DNA of 64,000 nucleotides from Saccharicrinis carchari (GCF_900182605.1 NZ_FXTB01000001.1:744001-808000); one strand, 5' to 3'. Positions 38,541 to 47,947 are shown, counted from the first letter of the stretch. Notes: generated from the letters alone by a model not told the origin. Program-made: numbers and translations.

Positions 38541-39320
38541 TTAATTATCCTCCTCATCGTCATCGTCACTGTCTTCAAATGCGTCAAAAGCCGTTTCAAC
38601 CGCCTCTTCAAACTTATGGAGTATCGTTTTATTTTTATTTTTAGAAATTAGAATAGATCCATCCTCTTCGCGAGTAGCGTTAGCAAAATCAGCACCTGCA
38701 TTTGCAACTAATTTTTGTAACAATACATGAAGATTTAGGTCAACAAAAATTTTTGAGTCTGTTCCATCCAGTACGATACCACCGCCTTCATATTCCAACT
38801 CAAACTCATAGTCCTCGTCACTTTTTATTACAATGTCAACCAATTCGTCACCCATTGCATAAGTTCCGGCTGCATAAAGGGTATTACCATTCATCAACTC
38901 ATTATCCTTACCTTCGTACACATCAAAATCAAACTCTATTTCTTCGTAGGTAGCATTGGGTATATTGGTTATTGCCAGATCAATTCCTGTTGCTGAATTC
39001 GGATCCAAAAGATCTACCAAGAAAGGTCCTTGTAACTCAATATCTCCATAAACCGGTGCATTTCCAGGCAGTTTGTCTTCCGCATCATCGTCCACATCAA
39101 ATTCAATTTCAGCCATATTGATATAAAATTTGCTTAGTTGTAATGGAGACTCCGCAACGGAAGCATTTTTTAAAGAAGCAGTACCCGCCGGGGCTGTTTT
39201 ACTTGTTTTAATGGCCACCTTTACGCGGCTCGTGTCCACTTTCACCACATCATCATTGTTACAACTTGCCAATACGGCAAGGCTCAAGCATACAAAAAAT
39301 AAATTTTTTAGCATTTTCAT
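38541..39320 (-). CDS. acidic DUF4382-like lipoprotein
   Basis: A 259-residue lipoprotein with lipobox LASC (C20) followed by NNDD. The mature part is a beta-rich domain with many Asp/Glu and ends in a 15-residue acidic tail (AFEDSDDDDEEDN). The segment ITNIPNATYEEIEFDFDVYE resembles FDIPQGVYSRMEWSFELDE of the lipoprotein at 41639-42370, so the two look like distant paralogues of the DUF4382 type. Calcium binding by the acidic tail is possible. It sits 200 bases downstream of the sigma-factor operon, on the same strand but separated by a probable promoter region. Function unknown. Confidence 0.7.
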   Translation of the reverse strand: MKMLKNLFFVCLSLAVLASCNNDDVVKVDTSRVKVAIKTSKTAPAGTASLKNASVAESPLQLSKFYINMAEIEFDVDDDAEDKLPGNAPVYGDIELQGPFLVDLLDPNSATGIDLAITNIPNATYEEIEFDFDVYEGKDNELMNGNTLYAAGTYAMGDELVDIVIKSDEDYEFELEYEGGGIVLDGTDSKIFVDLNLHVLLQKLVANAGADFANATREEDGSILISKNKNKTILHKFEEAVETAFDAFEDSDDDDEEDN

Positions 39321-39525
39321 AATAAATTGTGTTTTTAAAATTAATAGTGTTAGTTGTTTCTATACTCTCTTGACGAAGACGCTTCCGTAAAGGTTGGAAT
39401 GAACTTTAATTAATTATAGGATTTCTTTTCTAAACAAGCCTATCGTACTATAAATCAACGATGTAAAAATTAACTGAAGAAAGTAAAATATTTCAGAATA
39501 GCGTATAGAAGCAACTCTGGTTAAA

Positions 39526-41085
39526 TTATTTACCAATCAAAAATGAGAGGTAATGATCGATTCCTTTATTGGTTTTCCATTGATAGGCAATACCCACACG
39601 GAACTCGAAGGAGGCATTATGCGTTTGGTTCAGGTTACCAGGAAGAGCGCTGTCGCCGGCATATACATTAGGCAAACCGTATTTAAAGGTCAGTCCGCTG
39701 GATACCGTGATGGGGCCATGGGAAACAAATTCTATTTCCTGTCCCAGAACAAGCCCATAATCGAACCTGGTATATTTTGAAGTGATGTCGGTAGGTTCGT
39801 TTACAATTTTTTGGGATGCCGAACGCAGCGCAGCCACATAAAAACCTACAATATTGCGTCGCACTATCTTTTCAGAACTAAAAATATTGTTTCGGGCATT
39901 TTGCTTAATAGCCAACTCGCTTGCCCAATAATCTAATTGCAACTGTTTGCTCACATATTCGCCATAACTGTAGGTGTTGTATTTTTGCTTTAAGCTGGAA
40001 GTAAAAAAAAGGTTTGTACTTAAAACATAACGCGGGCTAAGCGCATATTGCACGTTTAAACCGATATCCGGCATTACCGTAATTTTGGATTCGTTCATGC
40101 CTGTGGCCGAAAAGCCATCTTTGGTTTCTGAATTGAGCAGATAAGTATTTTTTACGGCTGTGACCACACCGGTGGACCACTTACTGTATTTTTTATTGTA
40201 TGCCGTTAAGCTTGGTTCTTCGACCCTAGCAAATGGCAAGTCAAAACCATTGATTACATTAGGGCTTAGTATTTTTTGATCAGGATGAATGGCTTTCAGT
40301 TCGGGTTTAAATTGCTGTTGTTGTGTTACAAAAGCATCTTTACCTATTAAATAAGCATCTTTGGAATACGAAGCCACATCCTCCCTTTTCTTGTCACTTA
40401 GGTTTAATCGCTGCTGTTCCCGGCTTTCATCCTTACGGGTTTTCATTGTTGCCGGTACATAAGCCATTAAATTACGCTTGCCTTCATTTTGTTTTAGGCT
40501 ATGGCTCTTTTCGTTTATCCTGTTGGTTTCTTTATTTGCTTTTGGGTGAGTTTTTATATCCCTAGCTTTTTCCTCGTTTCCAAACTTTGTCGACACGTCT
40601 GTAAGCGTTGTATCGTTTATAACAGTTGCTAAGGAAAGTTGATTTGATTTGTTTTCGTTTTGTTCTTCCACCGTAGCATGTGTAGAATACTTTGAGGAAT
40701 CGCCTCCAGCCGTTAATTGTACATCAGCCAATTGCTCAGGGCTTGAGCCAAGGTTCAAGTATCGCACTAAACCGGTATCGCCCATCAATATCAGCAGCAA
40801 AATGGCGGCAGCTACTGCCCAATAAGGAAACTTTGTTTTAGGGGATAGGACTTTCTCCTCGTCTTTGTCTAACTCACCCGAAATACCATTCCATACCTGG
40901 TCAATATCTAGCTGGACATCCAGGTCTTGCCAAACCTCCTCAATCATATTTTTCTCCTGCTCATTCAGGCGCATTTCGGCTGCATCCAAATCCAGCTGCG
41001 ACGATAGCTTTTTCCATACGTCGTCCGGTGCTTTGGGCGCATCCTGCCTCAACAATTCACGATATTTTTTATTAAAGCGTTTCAC
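39526..41085 (-). CDS. anti-sigma-like membrane protein with C-terminal outer-membrane-barrel-like region
   Basis: A 519-residue protein. Residues 1-80 are cytoplasmic and charged, with two repeated units (DDVWKKLSSQLDLD and IDQVWNGISGELD) that probably hold the sigma factor. One membrane helix is at about 87-102. A long polar linker follows. Residues about 320-519 are strand-rich, with porin-like pairs (GLNVQYALSPRYVLSTNLFF, EFRVGIAYQW). A barrel-like region behind an inner-membrane helix is topologically odd. The start is GTG at 41085, two bases after the stop of the ECF sigma gene, with AAAGG overlapping as ribosome binding site. The tight coupling supports the sigma/anti-sigma pairing. 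Confidence 0.75.
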   Translation of the reverse strand: MKRFNKKYRELLRQDAPKAPDDVWKKLSSQLDLDAAEMRLNEQEKNMIEEVWQDLDVQLDIDQVWNGISGELDKDEEKVLSPKTKFPYWAVAAAILLLILMGDTGLVRYLNLGSSPEQLADVQLTAGGDSSKYSTHATVEEQNENKSNQLSLATVINDTTLTDVSTKFGNEEKARDIKTHPKANKETNRINEKSHSLKQNEGKRNLMAYVPATMKTRKDESREQQRLNLSDKKREDVASYSKDAYLIGKDAFVTQQQQFKPELKAIHPDQKILSPNVINGFDLPFARVEEPSLTAYNKKYSKWSTGVVTAVKNTYLLNSETKDGFSATGMNESKITVMPDIGLNVQYALSPRYVLSTNLFFTSSLKQKYNTYSYGEYVSKQLQLDYWASELAIKQNARNNIFSSEKIVRRNIVGFYVAALRSASQKIVNEPTDITSKYTRFDYGLVLGQEIEFVSHGPITVSSGLTFKYGLPNVYAGDSALPGNLNQTHNASFEFRVGIAYQWKTNKGIDHYLSFLIGK

Positions 41086-41087
41086 CT

Positions 41088-41624
41088 TTATGTGCTATCC
41101 ATATTGTTTAACTGTTCATTCAATATTTTTCGGGCTCTATTGAGCTGCGACTTAGATGTTCCCTCCGATATTTGCAGCTTCTCCCCTATTTCTTTATGCG
41201 TATATCCTTCAATGGCATACAAATTAAAAACCATGCGGGCACCATCGGGCAACTGCTCCACCTGGCGAAGCAAATCCTGACATACCAGCGGATCCGAAAA
41301 CTCTTCGGCCGGTTCGGCGTACTGGCTTACATCATCTATTCTTAAGGTTTGGTTTTGTTGCTTTTTACGATAGGCATCAATAGCGGTATTGGTAATAATA
41401 CGTCGTATCCACGCTTTAAGTGCACCTTTTCCGTTGTATGCCTCAATATTTCTGAACACCTTTAAAAAGGCATTTTGCAAAATATCCTTTGCTTCGTCTC
41501 TATCGGGTTCATAAGCCAAACATATGCGTAGCATCTCCCCCGCATATAAACGGTAAAGCTGTTCCTGTGCTTTACGTTGATGTTGCCTGCACCCCTTTAA
41601 CAACGCTTCGTCATTGGTCTCCAT
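41088..41624 (-). CDS. ECF-type RNA polymerase sigma factor
   Basis: This 178-residue sigma-70 factor has only regions 2 and 4. Region 2 is seen in AGEMLRICLAYEPDRDEAKD with ILQNAFLKVFRN, and region 2.3-2.4 in ALKAWIRRIITNTAIDAYRK. Region 4 (about 112-170) has LPDGARMVFNLYAIEGYTHK and EISEGTSKSQL-like recognition helix text (QISEGTSKSQLNRARKIL). It directs RNA polymerase to its own regulon, probably including this operon. ATG at 41624 is chosen over an in-frame TTG two codons upstream. It is the middle gene of lipoprotein, sigma factor, anti-sigma-like protein. Confidence 0.92.
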   Translation of the reverse strand: METNDEALLKGCRQHQRKAQEQLYRLYAGEMLRICLAYEPDRDEAKDILQNAFLKVFRNIEAYNGKGALKAWIRRIITNTAIDAYRKKQQNQTLRIDDVSQYAEPAEEFSDPLVCQDLLRQVEQLPDGARMVFNLYAIEGYTHKEIGEKLQISEGTSKSQLNRARKILNEQLNNMDST

Positions 41625-41638
41625 AGACAAAAAATGAC

Positions 41639-42370
41639 TTATTTGATAATCACTTTTACCGATTTTTCGAACCTGAAGATTATGCTTTCGTAAAGCGATT
41701 TATTCTCATCCGACGAAATTTCGATATAGGGATTATCTACATCATCCTCCTCTATATCAGTAGCCTGCAACGATGCCAGTGTTACTGGTTGAAAAGCATA
41801 ATATGGGTCAAGAATTAGCTGTGCCTCATAACTTTTGTTGGCAAGCAAGGTGATGTTTTCGGACTCACTTGCCCCTTGCGATATGGCTGCAATACGTTCA
41901 TCTTCATCTACAACAAAATAAATCGGAATTAAAATTCCTCCGGGTCTACGATAACTACCTGTAATTACCAAGCCCCCATCAAAATCATCCGGCATATCAT
42001 TGTCGTCTTCGTCCAATTCATCTAACTCAAAACTCCACTCCATCCGAGAATAAACGCCCTGCGGAATATCAAAACGCTTAACATAACCGGCCTCTTTTGC
42101 CGAAAAATTTAAGGACTGAATTTGTCTGTCTTTATTTGTAGTAAAATACACATTACCGCCTTGATTCCTCTGCCCATCAAACCAAATTTGTTTGAAACGA
42201 ACCATGCCCCCGTTAAAACTAACATGTGCATGGGTGCCTTCGGCTATGCCAACCTTTAAATCTACAGAAACAGGCTCCGTAAAATCCTCCTTTTCGCAAG
42301 CTGCACCAGCTAACATACTAAGGATAAGCAACAGGTAAAACCACTTAAAAGTGTAAAAAATGTTATTCAT
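41639..42370 (-). CDS. DUF4382-like lipoprotein, first gene of the sigma operon
   Basis: A 243-residue lipoprotein with signal peptide and lipobox GAAC (C25) before EKED. The mature protein is beta-rich: FDIPQGVYSRMEWSFELDEL, GGLVITGSYRRPGGILIPIY, then LLANKSYEAQLILDPYYAFQ. It resembles the acidic lipoprotein at 38541-39320. It is upstream of the ECF sigma factor with a gap of about 14 bases, so it is cotranscribed. It may be a surface or periplasmic sensor or the target protein of the stress circuit. No enzyme motif is present. Confidence 0.7.
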   Translation of the reverse strand: MNNIFYTFKWFYLLLILSMLAGAACEKEDFTEPVSVDLKVGIAEGTHAHVSFNGGMVRFKQIWFDGQRNQGGNVYFTTNKDRQIQSLNFSAKEAGYVKRFDIPQGVYSRMEWSFELDELDEDDNDMPDDFDGGLVITGSYRRPGGILIPIYFVVDEDERIAAISQGASESENITLLANKSYEAQLILDPYYAFQPVTLASLQATDIEEDDVDNPYIEISSDENKSLYESIIFRFEKSVKVIIK

Positions 42371-42679
42371 ACAAGGGGTATATCTTTGTTACCGTAATAA
42401 CTTTGGCTGCTAATATGACGATGCGCAGAAGCAAAAGGTTGGAATGGTACTTTATTTTTTTATTAGCGTTTTTATATCAAACCCTATTAAGAAGCCAAGT
42501 AAAGATGGGTTTGTGTTTAAACAAAGTAAATTAAATGATAGCGCAGTGAATACTGTGTTCGGCTAAAAACGCAATATTTATTCACTTTTGCATATTGATA
42601 GCTAAAAAAACAGGAAGACTGCGTTGCAAAAACAGGGCAACGCAGCATAAATTCATTCATGCCCTTTTCTTTACCACAC
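42371..42679. other. intergenic region upstream of the sigma operon
   Basis: About 310 bases. It holds the promoter of the lipoprotein-sigma operon near 42371 and the terminator hairpin at 42619-42645. No ORF is credible. Confidence 0.5.
42619..42645 (-). terminator. terminator of the DUF1080 gene
   Basis: CTGCGTTGC (42619-42627) pairs with GCAACGCAG (42637-42645). On the minus strand the stem is followed within ten bases by a run of seven T. It lies 35 bases past the DUF1080 stop. Confidence 0.6.
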
Positions 42680-43381
42680 CTACAGTCGCCTGATTTTAAT
42701 ATTGCGAAACATAGTCAATCCGCCATGATCCTGTAAACCAATCCTACCTTTTTTGGCCATACCATAGTTGGGAAATTCCGCCCATTTGCTATTGGCTTTA
42801 TCCTGATACCATTGTGGACTCCATAGTTCGTACTCTACTACTTTTTTCCCATTCAGCCAATGCTCAACATGTGGGCCATCCACAATGATACGTGTAACGT
42901 TAAACTCGTCCAAGGGCTTTACCTCGGCGCCTACAGGCGGATTCATATCGTAATTGGCACCCGAATATTGCGAAGGGGAGAGTTCCGTAGGCCAGCCCTT
43001 GTCGTCCAGTAATTGATACTCAGGGCCTGTTTCGTATATAACATCACTAAATTTTTCATCGGCCAAATAAAAAATACCGCTGTTACTTTCGTTGGTTGCT
43101 TTCCATTCTAAATACAACTCAAAACTATCGTACACTTCATCCGTTGCAATATCGCCACCAGAATCGCTCCCTATGCCTGAATTATGAAGAACACCGTCCT
43201 TTACCGTCCATCCGGAGATGGATTTTTTTCCAAAGGTATGCCATCCTTTGGTCGTTTTACCGTCGAATAAAAGCTCCCATCCTTCTTGTTTTTCTTGTTC
43301 TGTTAAAGTGTTCATTTTATTTTGCGATACACATGAAGTAATTAATACTGCAGCCAACGCTACGGAAAAAAATTGTTTCAT
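42680..43381 (-). CDS. DUF1080 lipoprotein, probable 3-keto-glycoside hydrolase
   Basis: A concanavalin-like jelly-roll protein of the DUF1080 family (3-keto-disaccharide hydrolase). After a signal peptide with lipobox ITSC (C17), it reads GWELLFDGKTTKGWHTFGKK, DSFELYLEWKATNESNSGIF, QLLDDKGWPTE and GLQDHGGLTMFRNIKIRRL, all family hallmarks. ATG 43381 is preferred to a TTG at 43426 because it starts the signal peptide. Characterised relatives cleave glycosides that have been oxidised at C3. It follows two Gfo/Idh oxidoreductases after about 340 bases on the same strand, which supports a shared oxidise-then-cleave pathway. Confidence 0.88.
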   Translation of the reverse strand: MKQFFSVALAAVLITSCVSQNKMNTLTEQEKQEGWELLFDGKTTKGWHTFGKKSISGWTVKDGVLHNSGIGSDSGGDIATDEVYDSFELYLEWKATNESNSGIFYLADEKFSDVIYETGPEYQLLDDKGWPTELSPSQYSGANYDMNPPVGAEVKPLDEFNVTRIIVDGPHVEHWLNGKKVVEYELWSPQWYQDKANSKWAEFPNYGMAKKGRIGLQDHGGLTMFRNIKIRRL

Positions 43382-43725
43382 CTTACTATTATTATTTGTT
43401 GTTTTGTCAAACTTAACACTTTTCAAAGAACAAGCCTATTGATCCGGACTAATTTGTATAATGTTGTGTAAACTAATTAAGTGTACAATTGGTCGAATTG
43501 CAACAGAAGGGGGAATACTTACCTATGGTTTGCCATAGAAAAAGGCAGACCGCGGCTAATAACCCCGCCATTTGTACGAACACTGCCATTACCATACTAA
43601 AAACATTGTACCTCTGTTTCCTTAATGTTTCCTGAATTCAGGATGATAGGCACCCTTTCTGAGGAAAACAAACAATAGAACCCCATAAATCGCCGGGGAC
43701 ATTCCTGTTTTTATTTGTCCGCATT
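43382..43725. other. gap between Gfo/Idh and DUF1080 genes
   Basis: About 345 bases with no coding frame, clear hairpin or RNA gene. Its length suggests that the DUF1080 gene has its own promoter. Confidence 0.4.
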
Positions 43726-44775
43726 TCAAAGCTTCACTACCTGCATTTTCTCATGGCTCTCGATTGCTTTTTCTATAATAAGAATATTTAAATACGCTTG
43801 TTCGGGTGTTACCGCTGGCTCCCTATCATCCACAATACAATGATACACATCGTTAAAATAAGAATGATAATTACCCGCTTGTGTTTCTACTTTTCCGCGA
43901 AAATTAAGACCATTTATTTGAGTATTTAAAATACCCCAATCTTCTTCGGGTTGTTTTCCCCAGTCATCACCAATGGGCATACCCCCATTGCGCAGGATGG
44001 CTTCCTGCGGATCGATACCGTATTTTACGAAGGAACCCTTTTTGCCGTGTATAGCAATTCTGGGTCCTTGTTCCTTTACAAACACGCCTGCTTTAAGGGT
44101 GACATTCAGCAGGGGATAAATTAGTTTCAGATCAAAACTGTCGTCCACAGCACTGCCCATGCGTTGGTTAAAGAGGCGGCAAAAAACAGCCTCAGGTTTT
44201 CCAAACAGATCTACGGCTTGATCAATCAGGTGCACACCTAAATCGTAAAGTGTACCCCCACCCACCGGGTTGCCATATTTCCATTCTTTTCCTTTAATTT
44301 CAGGTACAAACCGATCGAAGTGCAGTTCACAGTCCCATACCTCTCCCAATAAATTATCTTTTAAAATTTGTTTAACCGTACGGGCATCACCATTCCACCG
44401 TAAATTATGATAAGGCAGCAGTTTTTTATTACATCGCCTGGCTATTTCAATCAGTCGCAGCACCTCATTGGAGGAAGGTGCGATGGGTTTTTCAACAATC
44501 ACGTGTTTACCGGCTTCCAATGCTTTTTTAGCCTGCTCAAAATGCAGTTGATTGGGGGTGCTCACAATAACCAGTTCAATATCCTCCCTCTTTAACAAAT
44601 CATCAAAATCTCTGATTATTTCCACGTCGGGATATATTTCCCGGGCATCATTTTTTGACGAAACGATGACAGACAAATTAAAGTGGGGATTGGTGTGGAT
44701 AAAAGGCGAATGGAACACCCGGCCCGAAAGACCGAAGCCGACTACCCCAACATTTATTTTTTTTATACTTTCCAT
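43726..44775 (-). CDS. Gfo/Idh/MocA-family oxidoreductase (cytoplasmic)
   Basis: A 349-residue NAD(P)-dependent sugar dehydrogenase. The N-terminal Rossmann fold has GVVGFGLSGRVFH, where G-x-G-x-x-G binds the cofactor. VSTPNQLHFEQAKKALEAGK and the lysine-bearing VIVEKPIA follow; the EKP lysine is the usual catalytic or cofactor residue. The C-terminal domain has GGGTLYDLGVHLIDQAVDLF, where the histidine marks the active site. ATG 44775 is used; it lies 5 bases past the stop of the upstream gene with AAGG before it. The alternative at 44787 needs TTG. It has no signal peptide. The substrate is unknown, but the DUF1080 neighbour suggests a 3-keto sugar or its glycoside. Confidence 0.88.
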   Translation of the reverse strand: MESIKKINVGVVGFGLSGRVFHSPFIHTNPHFNLSVIVSSKNDAREIYPDVEIIRDFDDLLKREDIELVIVSTPNQLHFEQAKKALEAGKHVIVEKPIAPSSNEVLRLIEIARRCNKKLLPYHNLRWNGDARTVKQILKDNLLGEVWDCELHFDRFVPEIKGKEWKYGNPVGGGTLYDLGVHLIDQAVDLFGKPEAVFCRLFNQRMGSAVDDSFDLKLIYPLLNVTLKAGVFVKEQGPRIAIHGKKGSFVKYGIDPQEAILRNGGMPIGDDWGKQPEEDWGILNTQINGLNFRGKVETQAGNYHSYFNDVYHCIVDDREPAVTPEQAYLNILIIEKAIESHEKMQVVKL

Positions 44776-44779
44776 GGCC

Positions 44780-46360
44780 TTAAACAATTTTTTCCTTTTC
44801 GTAATCCCAATAAGCCCTGCGTCCCTCTTTGTATGATATGGTTCCCATGTGGGCTGTCATAGCTTCCTCAAAACCCCGATGAATATCGCAACTGGGCTGG
44901 GTACCATTATCTAATCGAACACAATCGAGCCATTCTCTAAGGTGCAGATGTGCCGTATCCACCTGTTTTCCATTGCGATGCGTATAAAGCAGTCCGCGAC
45001 CGGCAAAATATTTCTCTGTGGCTGTGGTAACCGCATCCACCTTGTTTTTACCAGGAGTATAAGTAAATATAGGTTTGCTGGGGTCTATCAGGCCACTTTT
45101 TATCTTATCGCTATATTTGGTTGAATTGGCATCCGCCACTATTTCTAAGGTATTGCTTACTTTCATAGTTGCATCATGCCCCATGATAAGCTTGGGGCGT
45201 TCGTGCTGACTGGCCAGAGTAGCGGTATACAGCAAGGTAAGATCTCTGTTGGCAAACTCAAATGCCATGTTAAGCACATCGGGTACGGTACGTCCATCCT
45301 TAAAAAAGTATACCCCACCCGAAGCCATTGCCGATGAAGGAATACCCAGTTGCAGTATCTGATTCATGGCATCGTATTCATGGGTAAATAAATCGCCACT
45401 CAGGCCGGTACTATAATCCCACCAGCAACGCCACCGGAAAAAGCGCTCCAGACTAAAATCGTGCCAGGGAGCCGGTCCTATGAACTGCTTCCAGTCGATG
45501 TTACTTGAGTTGGCTTTGGGATGAATGGGATAAACCCATGCACCGTTGGGAGTATTGCGGTTGGTACAAGTTTCAATCAGCGATATTTTTCCCAAGGCAC
45601 CTTTTTCGATGATGCTCTTGGCCACGTGATAACTGTCCGTTTGCCTGTTCTGGTGCCCTAACTGAAACACGATACCCGAATCTACAACCGCTTGGCGTAC
45701 CTGATACGTCTCCTCCACGGTCCACGAAAGGGGTTTTTCGCAATATACGTGCTTACCGTATTTTGCCGCTTCTATAACTACAGGAGAGTGCAAATGATCG
45801 GGTGTGCCAATAATAATGGCGTCCACATCATCCGCCTGTATCAATTCCTGATAAGTGCGGTATCTACGGGGAGCTTTACCCATTTTTCCTTTTGAACCCT
45901 GACGGTAAATGTTTTGTCCGGATTTTATGGCCTCTTCGGCATGTATATCAAACACATCGCATATGGCAGTTATCTCCACTCCCATATCCTCCTGATCGAT
46001 AAAATTTTGTAATCTCTCCTGCCACCCCTTATCTTTTTTTGCCCATTCAATCTGGTTGTCAATATAGGAGGGATGAGCAAAACCCAGCGAACGCATCAAA
46101 TAGGAAGACCTGCCCCCGCATCCTACAACGCCAATTCTTATTTTTTTGTTGGTGGGCACATTTAGGCCATGCTGTTGCTTTATATCAAAATCGAGCTCCT
46201 CTAACAGCTTACTATTCAAGGTTTCGTAATACCTGTTTTTTTTATACATACCGTAGGCAAAAGCACCCACAACAGGTACTGTTGCCAGACTTTTAAGTAC
46301 ATCCCTGCGACCCATTTTCATGGATGAGGTCTTTATTTCTGTATTCTTTTTTTCCTCCAT
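44780..46360 (-). CDS. Tat-exported Gfo/Idh/MocA-family oxidoreductase
   Basis: A 526-residue dehydrogenase with a twin-arginine signal (GRRDVLKSLATVPVVGAFAY, about 17-36), so it is probably folded with its cofactor before export to the periplasm. Cofactor motif RIGVVGCGGRSSYLM begins near residue 75. GTPDHLHSPVVIEAAKYGKH and CEKPLSWTVEE are the family signatures. It continues with WRCWWDYSTGLSGDLFTHEY, typical of the long periplasmic Gfo/Idh subfamily. It overlaps no gene but is 4 bases from both its DoxX neighbour upstream and the second Gfo/Idh gene downstream, so the three form one operon. It probably oxidises a glycoside at C3 before cleavage by DUF1080 protein. Confidence 0.88.
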   Translation of the reverse strand: MEEKKNTEIKTSSMKMGRRDVLKSLATVPVVGAFAYGMYKKNRYYETLNSKLLEELDFDIKQQHGLNVPTNKKIRIGVVGCGGRSSYLMRSLGFAHPSYIDNQIEWAKKDKGWQERLQNFIDQEDMGVEITAICDVFDIHAEEAIKSGQNIYRQGSKGKMGKAPRRYRTYQELIQADDVDAIIIGTPDHLHSPVVIEAAKYGKHVYCEKPLSWTVEETYQVRQAVVDSGIVFQLGHQNRQTDSYHVAKSIIEKGALGKISLIETCTNRNTPNGAWVYPIHPKANSSNIDWKQFIGPAPWHDFSLERFFRWRCWWDYSTGLSGDLFTHEYDAMNQILQLGIPSSAMASGGVYFFKDGRTVPDVLNMAFEFANRDLTLLYTATLASQHERPKLIMGHDATMKVSNTLEIVADANSTKYSDKIKSGLIDPSKPIFTYTPGKNKVDAVTTATEKYFAGRGLLYTHRNGKQVDTAHLHLREWLDCVRLDNGTQPSCDIHRGFEEAMTAHMGTISYKEGRRAYWDYEKEKIV

Positions 46361-46364
46361 GGTC

Positions 46365-46856
46365 TTATTTCTTCCGGCTATTACATATTAATCTGTCCAG
46401 GCCAATACGCTGACTTGTGGGGATAAGTGCCAAAACAATGAGCATAGCCATTTCAATCAGGTTTTTGTTTACAATCAGATAACTACCTTCCGAAGGCAAC
46501 ATATATTCAACACCAATCAAAGGTGGATGCGAAAGGTAATATAAGGCCAAAACGACGGCTCCCGCAATGGATGCCATACGCGAAAATAAGCCTAAAATCA
46601 GAGATGCACCGATGAATACAAGGCCCCATTGATTTAAAAAATCCAACGATTGAAGTATCATTTCGTTATTGGCCATCCATATAAACCAGGATTTAAACCA
46701 ACCTTGTGAATCTAACAAGAATATTTTTGCACTCCAATTGGGGTTTAAAATCTTAACAAAGCCCTCGTACAAAAAATGCCATCCAATAAGTACACGGCAG
46801 ACCACCAAAGCCAGTAACTGAGGCCTTTGTAATAATCCGTCTGATTTTTTAGTCAT
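46365..46856 (-). CDS. DoxX-family membrane protein
   Basis: The 163-residue protein has four predicted membrane helices: about 14-34, 65-90, 95-115 and 131-150. The N-terminal helix reads VVCRVLIGWHFLYEGFVKIL, as in DoxX proteins. DoxX members are thought to pass electrons between quinones and partner oxidoreductases. It is the first gene of the operon with two Gfo/Idh enzymes and fits as the membrane electron acceptor for the Tat-exported one. That link is inferred from gene order, which recurs in Bacteroidota. Confidence 0.82.
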   Translation of the reverse strand: MTKKSDGLLQRPQLLALVVCRVLIGWHFLYEGFVKILNPNWSAKIFLLDSQGWFKSWFIWMANNEMILQSLDFLNQWGLVFIGASLILGLFSRMASIAGAVVLALYYLSHPPLIGVEYMLPSEGSYLIVNKNLIEMAMLIVLALIPTSQRIGLDRLICNSRKK

Positions 46857-47137
46857 ATAAGTTTAATTGATTGTGAAATTAATAAATTCCGTCTCAAATG
46901 AATTAAGGACAAATTATCCCGCAACATTGCGGAAAACGATAAATTGAATAATAATGTAAAAGCGCCTGCTAGATAAAAAACACCCGTGCAATACTAATTT
47001 TCGCCTAATTCATTCAAATAATGTCGAAAGATAGTATGTTATTACCTATTTTCAGAATTTTTTAATTTTAAATTCTCTATGTGACTTGAAGGCTTGGCAG
47101 AGGAGGACAATTATAATGATGTCCTTATTGAAGTTAA

Positions 47138-47947
47138 TTATTGAAACGACGAATTGGGTTCTTTGGCCATGTGTTTGTAAGTAAATCTGTCAAGGGTTCT
47201 GGGCATCCATTTTTTAAGCCATACGGTCAGTTTTCCTTCTACAAACGTTAGCACGAGGGTTGACTTGCGCTTTTGGATCGCATGGGCCACATGACGGGCT
47301 ACTTTGGGGGCACTCATCATCTTTTCTTCCTTACGTGGTGTTTCGCCCTGTTGCGAACCATCATTTGTGAGGGCTGTTTTGCGAATGTTGGATGCCGTAA
47401 AGCCGGGTGCTGCAATCAATACATGTAATCCGGTTTTTAAATTTTCTACGCGCAATGCCTCCAGAAAGCCATGCATGGCAAACTTGCTGGCCGAGTAACC
47501 CGTGCGGCCGGGAAGACCAACGAAACCGGCTATGGACGAGATGCCCGTTACCGTTCCTTTAGATTTTAACAGATAAGGCAAGGCATATTTGGTGCAATAT
47601 ACTGTTCCCCAAAAGTTTACTTCCATTAATTGTTTCAATACCGATAATTCCACATCTTTAAAAAGGGCACGCATCGAAAGTCCGGCATTATTGATTAGAA
47701 TATCTATGCATCCAAACTTCTCCACCGCCGTGTCCACCATATTTTTGCACTCGCGTTCAATACTAACATCCGTTGTGACTGTAATAACTTCCGTGCCATG
47801 TTTTTTCAACTCTTCCTCAATGTCGTGCAGTTTGTCTGAAGAGCGCGCTGCCAGCACCAATTTACTTCCCCTTTGCGCGAACTCTTTGGCCAGAGCCAAT
47901 CCTATTCCGGACGATGCTCCGGTAATAATCACTACTTTGTTTTGCAT
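47138..47947 (-). CDS. short-chain dehydrogenase/reductase
   Basis: The 269-residue protein is a classical SDR with all key residues: cofactor loop TGASSGIG (9-16), NNAG (86-89), catalytic S138, Y151 and K155 in YSASK. The extended C-terminus (MSAPKVARHVAHAIQKRKST, then LTVWLKKWMPRTLDRF) resembles the DHRS7B-like group acting on lipids or sterol-like ketones. The substrate is unknown. It is NADPH-preferring by similarity to that group, though no residue settles this. It stands alone. Confidence 0.9.
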   Translation of the reverse strand: MQNKVVIITGASSGIGLALAKEFAQRGSKLVLAARSSDKLHDIEEELKKHGTEVITVTTDVSIERECKNMVDTAVEKFGCIDILINNAGLSMRALFKDVELSVLKQLMEVNFWGTVYCTKYALPYLLKSKGTVTGISSIAGFVGLPGRTGYSASKFAMHGFLEALRVENLKTGLHVLIAAPGFTASNIRKTALTNDGSQQGETPRKEEKMMSAPKVARHVAHAIQKRKSTLVLTFVEGKLTVWLKKWMPRTLDRFTYKHMAKEPNSSFQ

